From the NCBI RefSeq assembly GCF_016125575.1, contig NZ_WGLM01000007.1:1-64000 (forward strand): a DNA stretch of 64,000 bases, in the 5' to 3' direction. The position numbers and the translations under genes are program-made. This DNA comes from Limimaricola sp. (GTDB lineage Bacteria; Pseudomonadota; Alphaproteobacteria; Rhodobacterales; Rhodobacteraceae). The notes under the pieces were generated by a model. The model was given only the letters and a program-made list of their open reading frames with translations. It searched no databases and had not been told where the DNA came from. Below are positions 34,665 through 42,818 of the stretch, in pieces. How positions within the stretch are numbered: the stretch's first letter is position 1; every line of letters starts with the position of its first letter.

Positions 34665-35748
34665 CACCGGACAAGACCGGCCCACCCTCGGCGACAGCCT
34701 TGCCGCGCGAGGCATTTCGCGCCGGTCGCTGCTGAAATACGCAGGCTACCTCGCCGGCCTGATGGCGCTGCCGCCGATGGCCTCGCGCGCGATGGCCGAG
34801 GCGCTGGCGGGCGCGGGGCGCCAATCGGTCATCTGGTTGTCGTTCCAGGAATGCACGGGCTGCGTGGAATCGCTGACGCGCTCGTTCAGCCCGACGATCG
34901 AGGACATGATCTTCAACCTGATCTCGCTCGACTATTCCGAAACCCTGATGGCTGCTTCCGGCACCGCCGCCGAAGAGGCGCGGCTGGCCGCGATGGAGGC
35001 CAACAAGGGCAAGTTCATCCTTGTCGTCGATGGCTCGGTCTCGACCCGCGACGACGGGATCTATTCGACCAATGCCGGCAAGACCAACCTTGCCGTCCTG
35101 AAGGAAACCGCGGCCGAGGCGGCGGCGGTGATCTCGGTCGGCACCTGCGCGGCCTTCGGCGGCATCCCGGCGGCCAGGCCCAACCCGACCGGCGCTGTGC
35201 CTGTCTCCGAGATCGTGACCGACAAGCCGGTCGTCAACATATCGGGCTGCCCGCCGATCCCCGACGCCATCGCCGGGACCATCGCCTATTTCATCACCTT
35301 CGGGAAATTGCCCGAGCTAGACCACCTGAACCGGCCACGGGCCTTCTTCGGCGACAGCATCCACGACCGCTGCTATCGCCGCCCCTATTACGACAAGGGC
35401 CTTTTCGCGAAATCCTTCGATGACGAGGGCGCGCGCAATGGCTGGTGCCTTTACGAGGTCGGCTGCAAGGGGCCGGTCACCTACAATGCCTGCGCCACGC
35501 TGAAATGGAACGGCGGCGTCAGCTTCCCCATCCAGTCGGGCCATGGCTGCCTTGGCTGTTCCGAACCGGGGTTCTGGGACCAGGGCGGGTTCTACAAACC
35601 GCTATCGGCCTCGGTCATGGGCAACAACGCGGTCTTGGGCGGGGCGGCCGCTGCGGGCCTTGTCGCGGGGGCGGCCAGCGTGGCGATGGCCCGCCGCCGC
35701 CGCGCCGCCGCCATGGCCGCGGCCAGCAAACCGGGAGAGACGAAATGA
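34657..35748 (+). CDS. hynS: [NiFe]-hydrogenase small subunit, Isp type (HynS/HupS-like)
   Basis: A 363-residue Fe-S subunit. A Tat signal is at residues 21-35 (SRRSLLKYAG). The proximal cluster motif ECTGC is at 65-69, with VGTCAAFGG, SGCPP and the distal cluster region HDRCYRRPYY, GWCLYEVGCKGPVTYNAC and GHGCLGCSEPGFWD following. A C-terminal membrane helix (AAAAGLVAGAASVA) ends in an Arg-rich stretch. The holoenzyme is exported and anchored on the periplasmic side. Context with Isp1 and Isp2 suggests group 1e. Confidence 0.9.
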   Translation: MPDTGQDRPTLGDSLAARGISRRSLLKYAGYLAGLMALPPMASRAMAEALAGAGRQSVIWLSFQECTGCVESLTRSFSPTIEDMIFNLISLDYSETLMAASGTAAEEARLAAMEANKGKFILVVDGSVSTRDDGIYSTNAGKTNLAVLKETAAEAAAVISVGTCAAFGGIPAARPNPTGAVPVSEIVTDKPVVNISGCPPIPDAIAGTIAYFITFGKLPELDHLNRPRAFFGDSIHDRCYRRPYYDKGLFAKSFDDEGARNGWCLYEVGCKGPVTYNACATLKWNGGVSFPIQSGHGCLGCSEPGFWDQGGFYKPLSASVMGNNAVLGGAAAAGLVAGAASVAMARRRRAAAMAAASKPGETK

Positions 35749-36419
35749 CCGTGATGGGGATGAGCCTTCTCGATTTCGCGCGAGGGCCCGCGATCAACAC
35801 CGCGATGGCGGTCTTCGTGCTGGGGGTTCTGTGGCGCCTCGTCTCGCTGCTGGGCCTGCCCCGCAGCGTGGACCGGTCGCGCCCGAAGGCCGGCGTGCCC
35901 TCGGCACCGATGGCGGCCCTTGCCGGCATCTGGCGGCACATGGGCACGCCGCGCGGCTTCGGCCCGATGTCGATGTTCCAGGTATTCAACGGCTGGATCT
36001 TCCACGTGGGCCTGGCCGTCATCGTCTTCGGTTTTGCCCAGCACATGCTGTTCCTGAAGGGCCTTTTCGGGCTGTCCTGGCCAGTGCTGCCCACCAGCGT
36101 GATCACGCTGGCGGCCTATGTCACGCTGGCCTCGCTGGTGGCGGCGCTGGTGCGGCGGATGACGCACCCGGTGCTACGGCTTCTTTCAACCGGGAACGAT
36201 TACGTCTCGTGGCTGGTCACGGTGCTGCCCGTCGTCACCGGCCTGTTGGCCGTCAGCCACCTTGGCGCGCGCTATGAAACGCTGCTGGCGCTGCACATCC
36301 TGTCCATCGCACTGCTGCTGGTCTGGTTCCCCTTCGGCAAGCTGATGCATGCCTTCCTTGTCTTCATCACCCGCGCAGAGACCGGCATGACCTATGCCCG
36401 CCGCGGCGTGAAAACCTGA
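35745..36419 (+). CDS. isp1: Isp1-like cytochrome b membrane subunit of the hydrogenase
   Basis: A 224-residue protein with about five transmembrane helices and NarI-like histidines (IFHVGLAVIVFGFAQH, LLALHILSIALLLVWFPFGKLMHAFLVF). This matches Isp1, the haem b subunit that takes electrons from the hydrogenase to quinone or Isp2. It overlaps the hynS stop (ATGA) and precedes the large subunit. Confidence 0.83.
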   Translation: MTVMGMSLLDFARGPAINTAMAVFVLGVLWRLVSLLGLPRSVDRSRPKAGVPSAPMAALAGIWRHMGTPRGFGPMSMFQVFNGWIFHVGLAVIVFGFAQHMLFLKGLFGLSWPVLPTSVITLAAYVTLASLVAALVRRMTHPVLRLLSTGNDYVSWLVTVLPVVTGLLAVSHLGARYETLLALHILSIALLLVWFPFGKLMHAFLVFITRAETGMTYARRGVKT

Positions 36420-36435
36420 ACGAAAGGCCCAAGCC

Positions 36436-38172
36436 ATGACCGAGCGCGTCGTCGTCGACCCGATCACCCGTATCGAGGGTCACCTGCGCATCGAGGCGGA
36501 AACCGCCGCCGATGGCACCATCACCAGCGCGTTTTCCTCGGGCACGATGGTCCGCGGGATCGAGCTGATCCTCAAGGGCCGCGACCCGCGCGAGGCCTGG
36601 GCCTTTGCGCAGCGCATCTGCGGCGTCTGCACGCTGGTCCACGGCATTGCCAGCGTGCGGTCGGTGGAAAACGCGCTGAACTACCCGATCCCGCCCAACG
36701 CGCAGCTGATCCGCAACCTGATGATCGGGGCGCAATACGTGCATGACCACGTCATGCACTTCTACCACCTGCATGCGCTCGACTGGGTCGATGTCGTCTC
36801 GGCCCTGTCGGCCGATCCCGCGGCCACCTCGACGCTGGCGCAGTCGATCTCGGCATGGCCGAAATCCAGCCCCGGCTATTTCGCCGACGTGCAGAAGCGG
36901 CTGAAGACCTTCGTCGAACAGGGGCAGCTGGGCATCTTCGCGGGCGGCTACTGGGGCCACCCGGAATACAAGCTGCCGGCCGAGGCGAACCTGATGGCGG
37001 TGGCCCATTACCTCGAGGCGCTCGACTGGCAGCGCAACGTCGTGCAGATCCATACCATCTTTGGCGGCAAGAACCCGCATCCGAACTTCGCCGTGGGTGG
37101 CGCGCCCTCGCCCATCAGCAACGACGGCGGTGGGGTGTCGGCCACCGCGCTCAACGTCACCGGCCTGCAAGAGATAAAGGCCGTCATCGACCGGATGAAG
37201 ACCTTCGTCGAACAGGTCTACCTGCCTGACACGCTGGCCATCGCGTCTTTCTACAAGGACTGGTTCGCGCGCGGCGAGGGCATCGGCAACTTCATGACCT
37301 ATGGCGATTTTCCCAGCGCCGGGATGGACGACCCGGCCAGTTGGCTGATCCCCTCGGGCGTGATCCTGAACCGCGACCTGTCCAACATCTTGCCGGTGGA
37401 CATGAACGATCCCTCCGAGATTCAGGAATTCGTCAGCCACAGCTATTACGACTATGCCGCGGGCAAGGGTGCCGGCCTGCACCCCTACGCGGGCGAGACG
37501 GCCTTTGCCTATGACGGGCCCAAGCCCCCGTTCGACCAGTTGAACGTCGAGCAGGGCTATTCCTGGCTGAAATCGCCGCGCTGGAAGGGTCACGCGGTCG
37601 AGGTGGGGCCGCTGGCGCGGGTGCTGATGCTTTACGCCAAGGGCCACGCGCCGACGGTCGAACTGGCCAATTCGGCGCTGAAACAACTGGACCTGCCGCT
37701 GACGGCGATGTTCTCGACCATGGGGCGCACCGCGGCGCGCACGCTGGAATCGAAGATCGTCGTGGACCAGATGCAGGGCTGGTACGACGCGCTGGTGGCC
37801 AACATCAAGGCCGGCGACGTGGCCGTGCATTCCGAGGCGAAATGGGACCCCGCGACATGGCCCGCCAAGGCGCAGGGCGTGGGCTTCATGGAGGCACCGC
37901 GCGGCGCGCTGGGGCATTGGATTGTCATCGAGGATGGCAAGATTGCCAATTACCAGGCTGTGGTGCCCTCGACATGGAACGCCGGCCCGCGTGACGCCAC
38001 GGGGCAGGCAGGGCCCTACGAGGCGGCACTGGCCGACCGTCACACCCTGCACGATCCCAAGCAGCCGCTGGAGATCCTGCGCACCATCCACAGCTTCGAT
38101 CCCTGCATCGCTTGCGCCGTGCACGTCGTGAACCCGGCAGGCGAAGAGCTCATGCAGGTCAAGGTCAGCTAG
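36436..38172 (+). CDS. hynL: [NiFe]-hydrogenase large subunit
   Basis: A 578-residue catalytic subunit. The nickel ligands are in RICGVCTLVHG (C62, C65) and near the C-terminus in DPCIACAVH (C557, C560). Cleavage after H563 would release a 15-residue tail, consistent with the protease encoded upstream. The start MTERVVVDPITRIEGHLRI is typical. It oxidises H2 at the periplasmic face. It lies between isp1 and isp2, which differs from the hynS-isp1-isp2-hynL order known from Thiocapsa. Confidence 0.95.
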   Translation: MTERVVVDPITRIEGHLRIEAETAADGTITSAFSSGTMVRGIELILKGRDPREAWAFAQRICGVCTLVHGIASVRSVENALNYPIPPNAQLIRNLMIGAQYVHDHVMHFYHLHALDWVDVVSALSADPAATSTLAQSISAWPKSSPGYFADVQKRLKTFVEQGQLGIFAGGYWGHPEYKLPAEANLMAVAHYLEALDWQRNVVQIHTIFGGKNPHPNFAVGGAPSPISNDGGGVSATALNVTGLQEIKAVIDRMKTFVEQVYLPDTLAIASFYKDWFARGEGIGNFMTYGDFPSAGMDDPASWLIPSGVILNRDLSNILPVDMNDPSEIQEFVSHSYYDYAAGKGAGLHPYAGETAFAYDGPKPPFDQLNVEQGYSWLKSPRWKGHAVEVGPLARVLMLYAKGHAPTVELANSALKQLDLPLTAMFSTMGRTAARTLESKIVVDQMQGWYDALVANIKAGDVAVHSEAKWDPATWPAKAQGVGFMEAPRGALGHWIVIEDGKIANYQAVVPSTWNAGPRDATGQAGPYEAALADRHTLHDPKQPLEILRTIHSFDPCIACAVHVVNPAGEELMQVKVS

Positions 38173-38183
38173 GAGGCATCCCG

Positions 38184-39440
38184 ATGAACGCGCCCGCCCC
38201 GATCGACGTGAAGGCCGCCACCCGCGCCTTCCTCGCCCAGACCGAAGAGCACATGAACGCCTATCTGGAGGCCTGCGTGCATTGCGGCCAATGCTCCGAG
38301 GCGTGCCATTTCCACAAGGCCTCGGGCGATCCGCGCCACACGCCGGCCTACAAGCTGTTTCCCATCGCCAAGGCCCAGCGCGCGCAGAAATGGCCGCTGA
38401 AATGGCTGGGCCTTGCGCCGGCCATCACCGAAAAGGACCTGGCCGAGTGGGAAGAGTTGATCTTCGACACCTGCACCATGTGCGGCCGCTGCACCGAGGT
38501 CTGCCCGATGGCGATCGACATCGCCTCGATCGTGGGTCAGGCGCGCAAGGCGTTCGTGGCGGCGGGGCTGGGGCCTGCGGACCTGTTGCAGGCGGCCGAG
38601 AACTCGCGCGATCATGGCAGCCCGCTGGGCCTGACGCCGGAAAAGCTGGTCGACCGGGTGGAGTGGCTGGCCGATGACGACGAGGTGGACATGCCGCTCG
38701 ACAAGGAGCGGGCCGAGGTGCTGCTGACGGTCTCGTCCATCGAGGCGATGAAATACCCGCAATCGCTGTCGGCGATGGCGAAGATCCTCAACCATGCTGG
38801 CGTCGACTGGACGTTTTCAACGACCGGCTACGAGGCCACGAATTTCGGCTATCTCTCGGGCAAGGCCGACATCGCCAAGGTGATGATCCAGCGCATCCTC
38901 GATGCCGCCGAAAAGACCGGCGCCAAGACCGTCGTCATCCCCGAATGCGGCCATGCCTATGGCGTGCTGCGCTGGGGTGCGGCCAACATCATCGGCCGGC
39001 CCCTGCCTTTCGAGGTGCTGCACATCACCGAATACATGGCCAAGCTGAAACGCGCCGGAAAGCTGAAGCTGAAGCCCTACGACACGCCGATGACCTATCA
39101 CGACCCCTGCCAGATCTCGCGCCGCGGCGGCGCGACCGAGGATGCGCGTTACCTGCTGGACGGGTTTGCCACCCATTTCACCGAGATGGCCCCGACCGGC
39201 GCGCATAACTGGTGCTGCGGCGGTGGCGGCGGCGTGCAGGCGATGAGCCGGGCCGCGCCGCTGCGCCACAAGGTGTTCCAGATCAAGATCGACCAGGTCG
39301 CGGCCACGGGAACCGATACGCTGGTCTCGGCCTGCGCCAACTGCCGGCTGACCTTCGACGAAAGCAAGACCGCCCTGCACTGGGAGGGCAAGCTGGAAAG
39401 CATCGTCGAGATCATCGCCGATCACCTTGTCGAGGACTGA
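38184..39440 (+). CDS. isp2: Isp2-like Hdr subunit of the hydrogenase
   Basis: A 418-residue protein combining HdrC- and HdrB-like parts. Two [4Fe-4S] motifs are at C31-x2-C34-x2-C37-x3-C41 and C97-x2-C100-x2-C103-x3-C107P. The C-terminal half has a CCG domain (HDPCQISRRGG, NWCCGGGGGVQA, SACANCRLTFDE), and an earlier half-motif PECGHAYG. This is the Isp2 architecture, cytoplasmic and related to HdrD/DsrK. AGGAGG precedes ATG 38184. With the sHdr locus next door, an electron link between H2 and sulfur metabolism is plausible but unproven. Confidence 0.85.
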   Translation: MNAPAPIDVKAATRAFLAQTEEHMNAYLEACVHCGQCSEACHFHKASGDPRHTPAYKLFPIAKAQRAQKWPLKWLGLAPAITEKDLAEWEELIFDTCTMCGRCTEVCPMAIDIASIVGQARKAFVAAGLGPADLLQAAENSRDHGSPLGLTPEKLVDRVEWLADDDEVDMPLDKERAEVLLTVSSIEAMKYPQSLSAMAKILNHAGVDWTFSTTGYEATNFGYLSGKADIAKVMIQRILDAAEKTGAKTVVIPECGHAYGVLRWGAANIIGRPLPFEVLHITEYMAKLKRAGKLKLKPYDTPMTYHDPCQISRRGGATEDARYLLDGFATHFTEMAPTGAHNWCCGGGGGVQAMSRAAPLRHKVFQIKIDQVAATGTDTLVSACANCRLTFDESKTALHWEGKLESIVEIIADHLVED

Positions 39441-39462
39441 TCGCGCGCGCCGTCTCTCGGCC

Positions 39463-39508
39463 TTGACGTTCCGTCCGTCCGGCGACATTGTATGTGGAAG
39501 ATGACATA
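39463..39508 (+). promoter_or_regulatory. Possible promoter and operator before the deacetylase-lipoate operon
   Basis: TTGACG (39463) and TTGTAT (39488) are 19 bases apart, and the inverted repeat TATGT-GGAAGATG-ACATA (39491-39508) overlaps the would-be -10. The patch is AT-rich relative to its surroundings. Tentative. Confidence 0.35.
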
Positions 39509-39559
39509 TTTCGGAATTGCGAGAGGAGCGCGCCGGAACCCGTCATCGACAGGGGGAGC

Positions 39560-40693
39560 ATGGCCGCCACGTTCATCAGCAGCCGGATCTATCTGGAACC
39601 CGGATACCCGGGCAACCATCCGCTGGCGATTGCCCGCCTCGCCCCGGTGATGGGCCTGTGCCGTGCGCTGGGCTGGCTGGACGACGGCGCTTATGCCGAA
39701 TGCCCCATCGCCACCGACGCGCAACTGGCCCGCTTTCACGACGCGGCCTACCTTGCAGCCTTTGCCGCGGCCACCGAACGCGGGCGCGCCACCGCGCAAG
39801 AGCGCGCGCGTTTCGGCCTTGGCAGCATCGAGAACCCCATCTTTGCCGGCCTGGACGCACGCGCGCGCGCCTCGGTCGGCGGGTCGATCCTGGCGGCCGA
39901 GATCGCGCTGAAAGGCGGCATCGCCTACCATCCGGGCGGCGGCACCCATCACGCGATGGCGGACCGGGCCAGCGGGTTTTGCTATTTCAACGACCCGGTC
40001 TTTGCCATCCTGCGGCTGCTGGATGCCGGCCTGACGCGTGTTCTTTACGCCGACCTCGACGCCCATCACGGCGACGGGGTGCAGGCGGCCATGGCCCACG
40101 ATCCGCGCGTGATGACGCTGTCGGTGCACGAGGACGGGCGTTGGCCCTTCACCGGCGGCGCGGGCGACCGGGGCAATGGCCATGCCCGCAATTTCCCCGT
40201 CCCCCGCGCGATGAATGACAGCGAATTCGCCTGGCTGATGGACAATGCCCTGCTGCCGCTGGCGCGCGGCTTTGCCCCGCAGGCCGTGGTGGTGACGGTG
40301 GGCGCCGATGCGCTGGCGGGCGATCCGCTGTCCTCGCTGGCGCTGTCGAACGGCGCGCTGTGGGAGGCCGTGATGGCGCTGACGCGGCTGTCGCCGGCCT
40401 CGGTCATCCTTGGCGGCGGCGGCTACAACCCCTGGACGCTGGCGCGGGCCTGGGCCGGGCTGTGGGCGCGCCTCTCGGGCCAGCCCGTGCCCGACGACCT
40501 GCCGCCAGCCGCGCGCGCGGTGCTGGCCCCGCTGTCCTGCGATCTTGTCGACGAGGACGAGGTGCAGCCGGCCTGGCTGACCACGCTTGCCGACGCCCCC
40601 AATCCCGGCCCCGTCCGCCCCGCCTTTGCGGCGCTGGCGCGCGCCGCCCTGTCCCCCGATCCCGCGGAGTTGCCCCATGTCCGACTGGCTTGA
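39560..40693 (+). CDS. Histone deacetylase superfamily protein (AcuC/HDAC fold)
   Basis: A 377-residue arginase-fold zinc amidohydrolase. The active site is visible in YHPGGGTHHAMADRASGFCYFND, YADLDAHHGDGVQ (zinc ligands) and VILGGGGYNPWTLARAWAGLW. Such enzymes remove acyl groups from lysine or polyamines. It overlaps the next gene, a lipoyl synthase subunit, by 17 bases, so it is part of the lipoate operon. A role in removing octanoyl or lipoyl groups from LbpA is a hypothesis; acetoin-type deacetylation is the alternative. Confidence 0.85.
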   Translation: MAATFISSRIYLEPGYPGNHPLAIARLAPVMGLCRALGWLDDGAYAECPIATDAQLARFHDAAYLAAFAAATERGRATAQERARFGLGSIENPIFAGLDARARASVGGSILAAEIALKGGIAYHPGGGTHHAMADRASGFCYFNDPVFAILRLLDAGLTRVLYADLDAHHGDGVQAAMAHDPRVMTLSVHEDGRWPFTGGAGDRGNGHARNFPVPRAMNDSEFAWLMDNALLPLARGFAPQAVVVTVGADALAGDPLSSLALSNGALWEAVMALTRLSPASVILGGGGYNPWTLARAWAGLWARLSGQPVPDDLPPAARAVLAPLSCDLVDEDEVQPAWLTTLADAPNPGPVRPAFAALARAALSPDPAELPHVRLA

Positions 40694-41717
40694 CCGTCTT
40701 GCGCAGATCGAGGCGCTGGAAGACCTTGCATTCGACGCCGCCCTGGTGGCCGAGATGCAGGCCGCCGCGCCCCTGACCCATCGCCGCCCGATCCGGTTTT
40801 CCACGCCCACCTTCAAGGAATACCAGGGCGCCGAGATCCAGGGCTGCGGCAAGAACAGCTTTCCCGCCTTCTCGATCACCGGCGGGGCCTGCGCACTGGA
40901 CTGCGATCATTGCCAGGCCAAGATCCTGGAACCGATGATCGCGGCCACCCGGCCCGAGGTACTGGACCAGAAGGTGCGCGACCTGATCCTGATGCAGGAT
41001 TTGCAGGGCTTCCTGCTGTCGGGCGGGTCGAACCGCCGCAACGAGATCCGCTATGAAAAGTTCTATCCCGTCATCGAGGGGCTGAAGCGCGACTTCCCGC
41101 ATCTGAAGGTCGCCATTCACACCGCGCTGACGGATGAGGCGGCGGCCAAGCGGATGGAGGCCGCGGGCATCGACACCGCGATGATGGACGTGATCGGCTC
41201 CGACGACACGATCCGCGAGGTCTATCACCTCGACCGCCCGGTCGAGGATTTCGAGGCGACGCTGGCCGCCCTGACCGCGACGAAAATGGAGATCAGCCCC
41301 CACATCGTCATCGGTCTGCATTACGGCGAGATCCGGGGAGAGGCCCGCGCGCTGGAGATGGTCGCGCGTTATCCGGTGAACGCGCTGGTGCTGGTCGTGA
41401 TCATGCCGTTCTACGCCCGGCCCGGCACCTTCCGGACACCGTCGACGACGGATGTGGGCCGCATCTTCCTGCAGGCGCGGCATGCGATGGGCGAGCGACA
41501 GGTGCTCTTGGGCTGCGCCCGGCCCGCGGGCACGCACAAACAGGTCACAGATGCCTACGCGGTGATGGCCGGGCTCGACGGCATCGCCTTTCCGGCCGAT
41601 GGCGCGGTGGCCACCTGCGACGCGGTCGGGCGCGCCTTCACGCAGGAAAACGCCTGCTGCTCGATCAAGATCGGCTCGCGCACGGCGCTCGCCCCGGCGC
41701 GGACCTGCGCGGCATGA
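40677..41717 (+). CDS. lipS2: Radical SAM lipoyl synthase subunit, LipS2-like (COG1856 type)
   Basis: A 346-residue radical SAM protein. The cluster motif is CALDCDHC (CxxxCxxC). FSTPTFKEYQGAEIQGCGKNSF and LLGCARPAGTHK are further conserved parts. Two such proteins, LipS1 and LipS2, together insert the two sulfurs of lipoate in organisms that lack LipA. The neighbours LipT, the second radical SAM protein and sLpl(AB) fix the pathway. Which of the two is LipS1 or LipS2 cannot be settled by reading alone. GGAG lies nine bases before the ATG. Confidence 0.8.
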   Translation: MSDWLDRLAQIEALEDLAFDAALVAEMQAAAPLTHRRPIRFSTPTFKEYQGAEIQGCGKNSFPAFSITGGACALDCDHCQAKILEPMIAATRPEVLDQKVRDLILMQDLQGFLLSGGSNRRNEIRYEKFYPVIEGLKRDFPHLKVAIHTALTDEAAAKRMEAAGIDTAMMDVIGSDDTIREVYHLDRPVEDFEATLAALTATKMEISPHIVIGLHYGEIRGEARALEMVARYPVNALVLVVIMPFYARPGTFRTPSTTDVGRIFLQARHAMGERQVLLGCARPAGTHKQVTDAYAVMAGLDGIAFPADGAVATCDAVGRAFTQENACCSIKIGSRTALAPARTCAA

Positions 41718-42808
41718 GCACGACCGCCACGCCCGACCTGCTGGTCTGCGGGCTTGGCCCGGCAGGCGCGGTGGCGGCCACGGTGGCGGCGCGGGCGGGA
41801 TTGCGCGTGCTGGGCATCGACCGGCGCCGCGTGCCCGGCCTGCCCGTGCAATGCGCCGAGTTCGTCCCGGCCATGCTAGGCGGCGACGTGCCCGCCGTGC
41901 TGGCCGCCCAGCGGCAGGCCATCGCGCGGATGGACACCTACCTTGGCGCGGGCGTCGAGGTGACGCCGGATTTCCGCGGCCGGATGATTGACCGGGCCGA
42001 TTTTGACGCGGCCCTGGTGGCCGAGGCGCGCGCCGCCGGGGCCGAGATCCGCATGGACACCCTGCTGCGCCGGATCACGCCCGAGGGCGTGGCAGTGCTG
42101 GCCGATGGCACGCAGTTCGCCGCCAAGGCGATCATCGGCGCGGATGGTCCGCGTTCGGTGGTGGGCGCTGCCATTGGCGCGCCCAACGCGGACGTGGTGG
42201 AATCGCGCCAGATCACCGTTGACCTGCTGCGCCCGCATGACGGCACCGACATCTTCCTGCGGCCCGAGATCGCGGGCGGCTATGAGTGGCTCTTCCCCAA
42301 GGGCGAGCGTGCCAACCTTGGCCTTGGCGTGGCCCCGCAATACCGCGACCGGCTGAAGCCGCTGCTGGAGGCGCTGCACGCGCAACTGGTGTCTGAGGGT
42401 CGGGTGGGCGCCACCATTCACGCCACCACTGGTGGCGCGATCCCGGTGGGCGGCATGACAGGCCCTGTCGGTCGCCTTGGTGCGGTGCCCGTCCTGCTGG
42501 CAGGCGACGCTGCGGGTCTGACCAACCCGGTCACCGGCGCGGGCATCCCTGCCGCCGTCACCTCGGGCCAACTCGCAGGCGAGGCCGCCGTTGCCCTGCT
42601 GGCAGGCGACGCCGACGCGCGCGCCGATTATGCCGAGGAACTGGACGCGCTTTACGGCCGCTCGCTGGCGCTGGCCCGCGACCGCCGCCGCGCACTGATG
42701 GCGCGCTACGCCACGGGCGAACCACCCGGCCCGGCCGCGCTGCGCCGCGCCTGGATCGCCTATCCCGAATACTGGGCCGAGGCCCGCACCACTGCCCCCG
42801 CCGCCTGA
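41714..42808 (+). CDS. lipT: LipT, FAD-dependent oxidoreductase of the lipoate assembly set
   Basis: A 364-residue geranylgeranyl-reductase-like flavoprotein. The FAD motif is LLVCGLGPAGAVAATVAARAG, then IIGADGPRSVVG and PVLLAGDAAGLTNPVTGAGI. LipT genes accompany lipS1 and lipS2 in sHdr bacteria and are thought to supply reducing power. The start overlaps the upstream stop (ATGA). Confidence 0.83.
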   Translation: MSTTATPDLLVCGLGPAGAVAATVAARAGLRVLGIDRRRVPGLPVQCAEFVPAMLGGDVPAVLAAQRQAIARMDTYLGAGVEVTPDFRGRMIDRADFDAALVAEARAAGAEIRMDTLLRRITPEGVAVLADGTQFAAKAIIGADGPRSVVGAAIGAPNADVVESRQITVDLLRPHDGTDIFLRPEIAGGYEWLFPKGERANLGLGVAPQYRDRLKPLLEALHAQLVSEGRVGATIHATTGGAIPVGGMTGPVGRLGAVPVLLAGDAAGLTNPVTGAGIPAAVTSGQLAGEAAVALLAGDADARADYAEELDALYGRSLALARDRRRALMARYATGEPPGPAALRRAWIAYPEYWAEARTTAPAA

Positions 42809-42818
42809 GGAGTACGCC

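Noticed and set aside
36367-38124. A 585-codon open frame antisense to the hydrogenase large subunit
   Set aside because: It is a shadow of a clear [NiFe] large subunit with intact nickel motifs.
38184-39440. Reading Isp2 as another sHdr subunit or glycolate oxidase iron-sulfur subunit (GlcF)
   Set aside because: The place behind isp1 and hynL and the two [4Fe-4S] motifs plus CCG domain fit Isp2 best; no glycolate oxidase genes are near.
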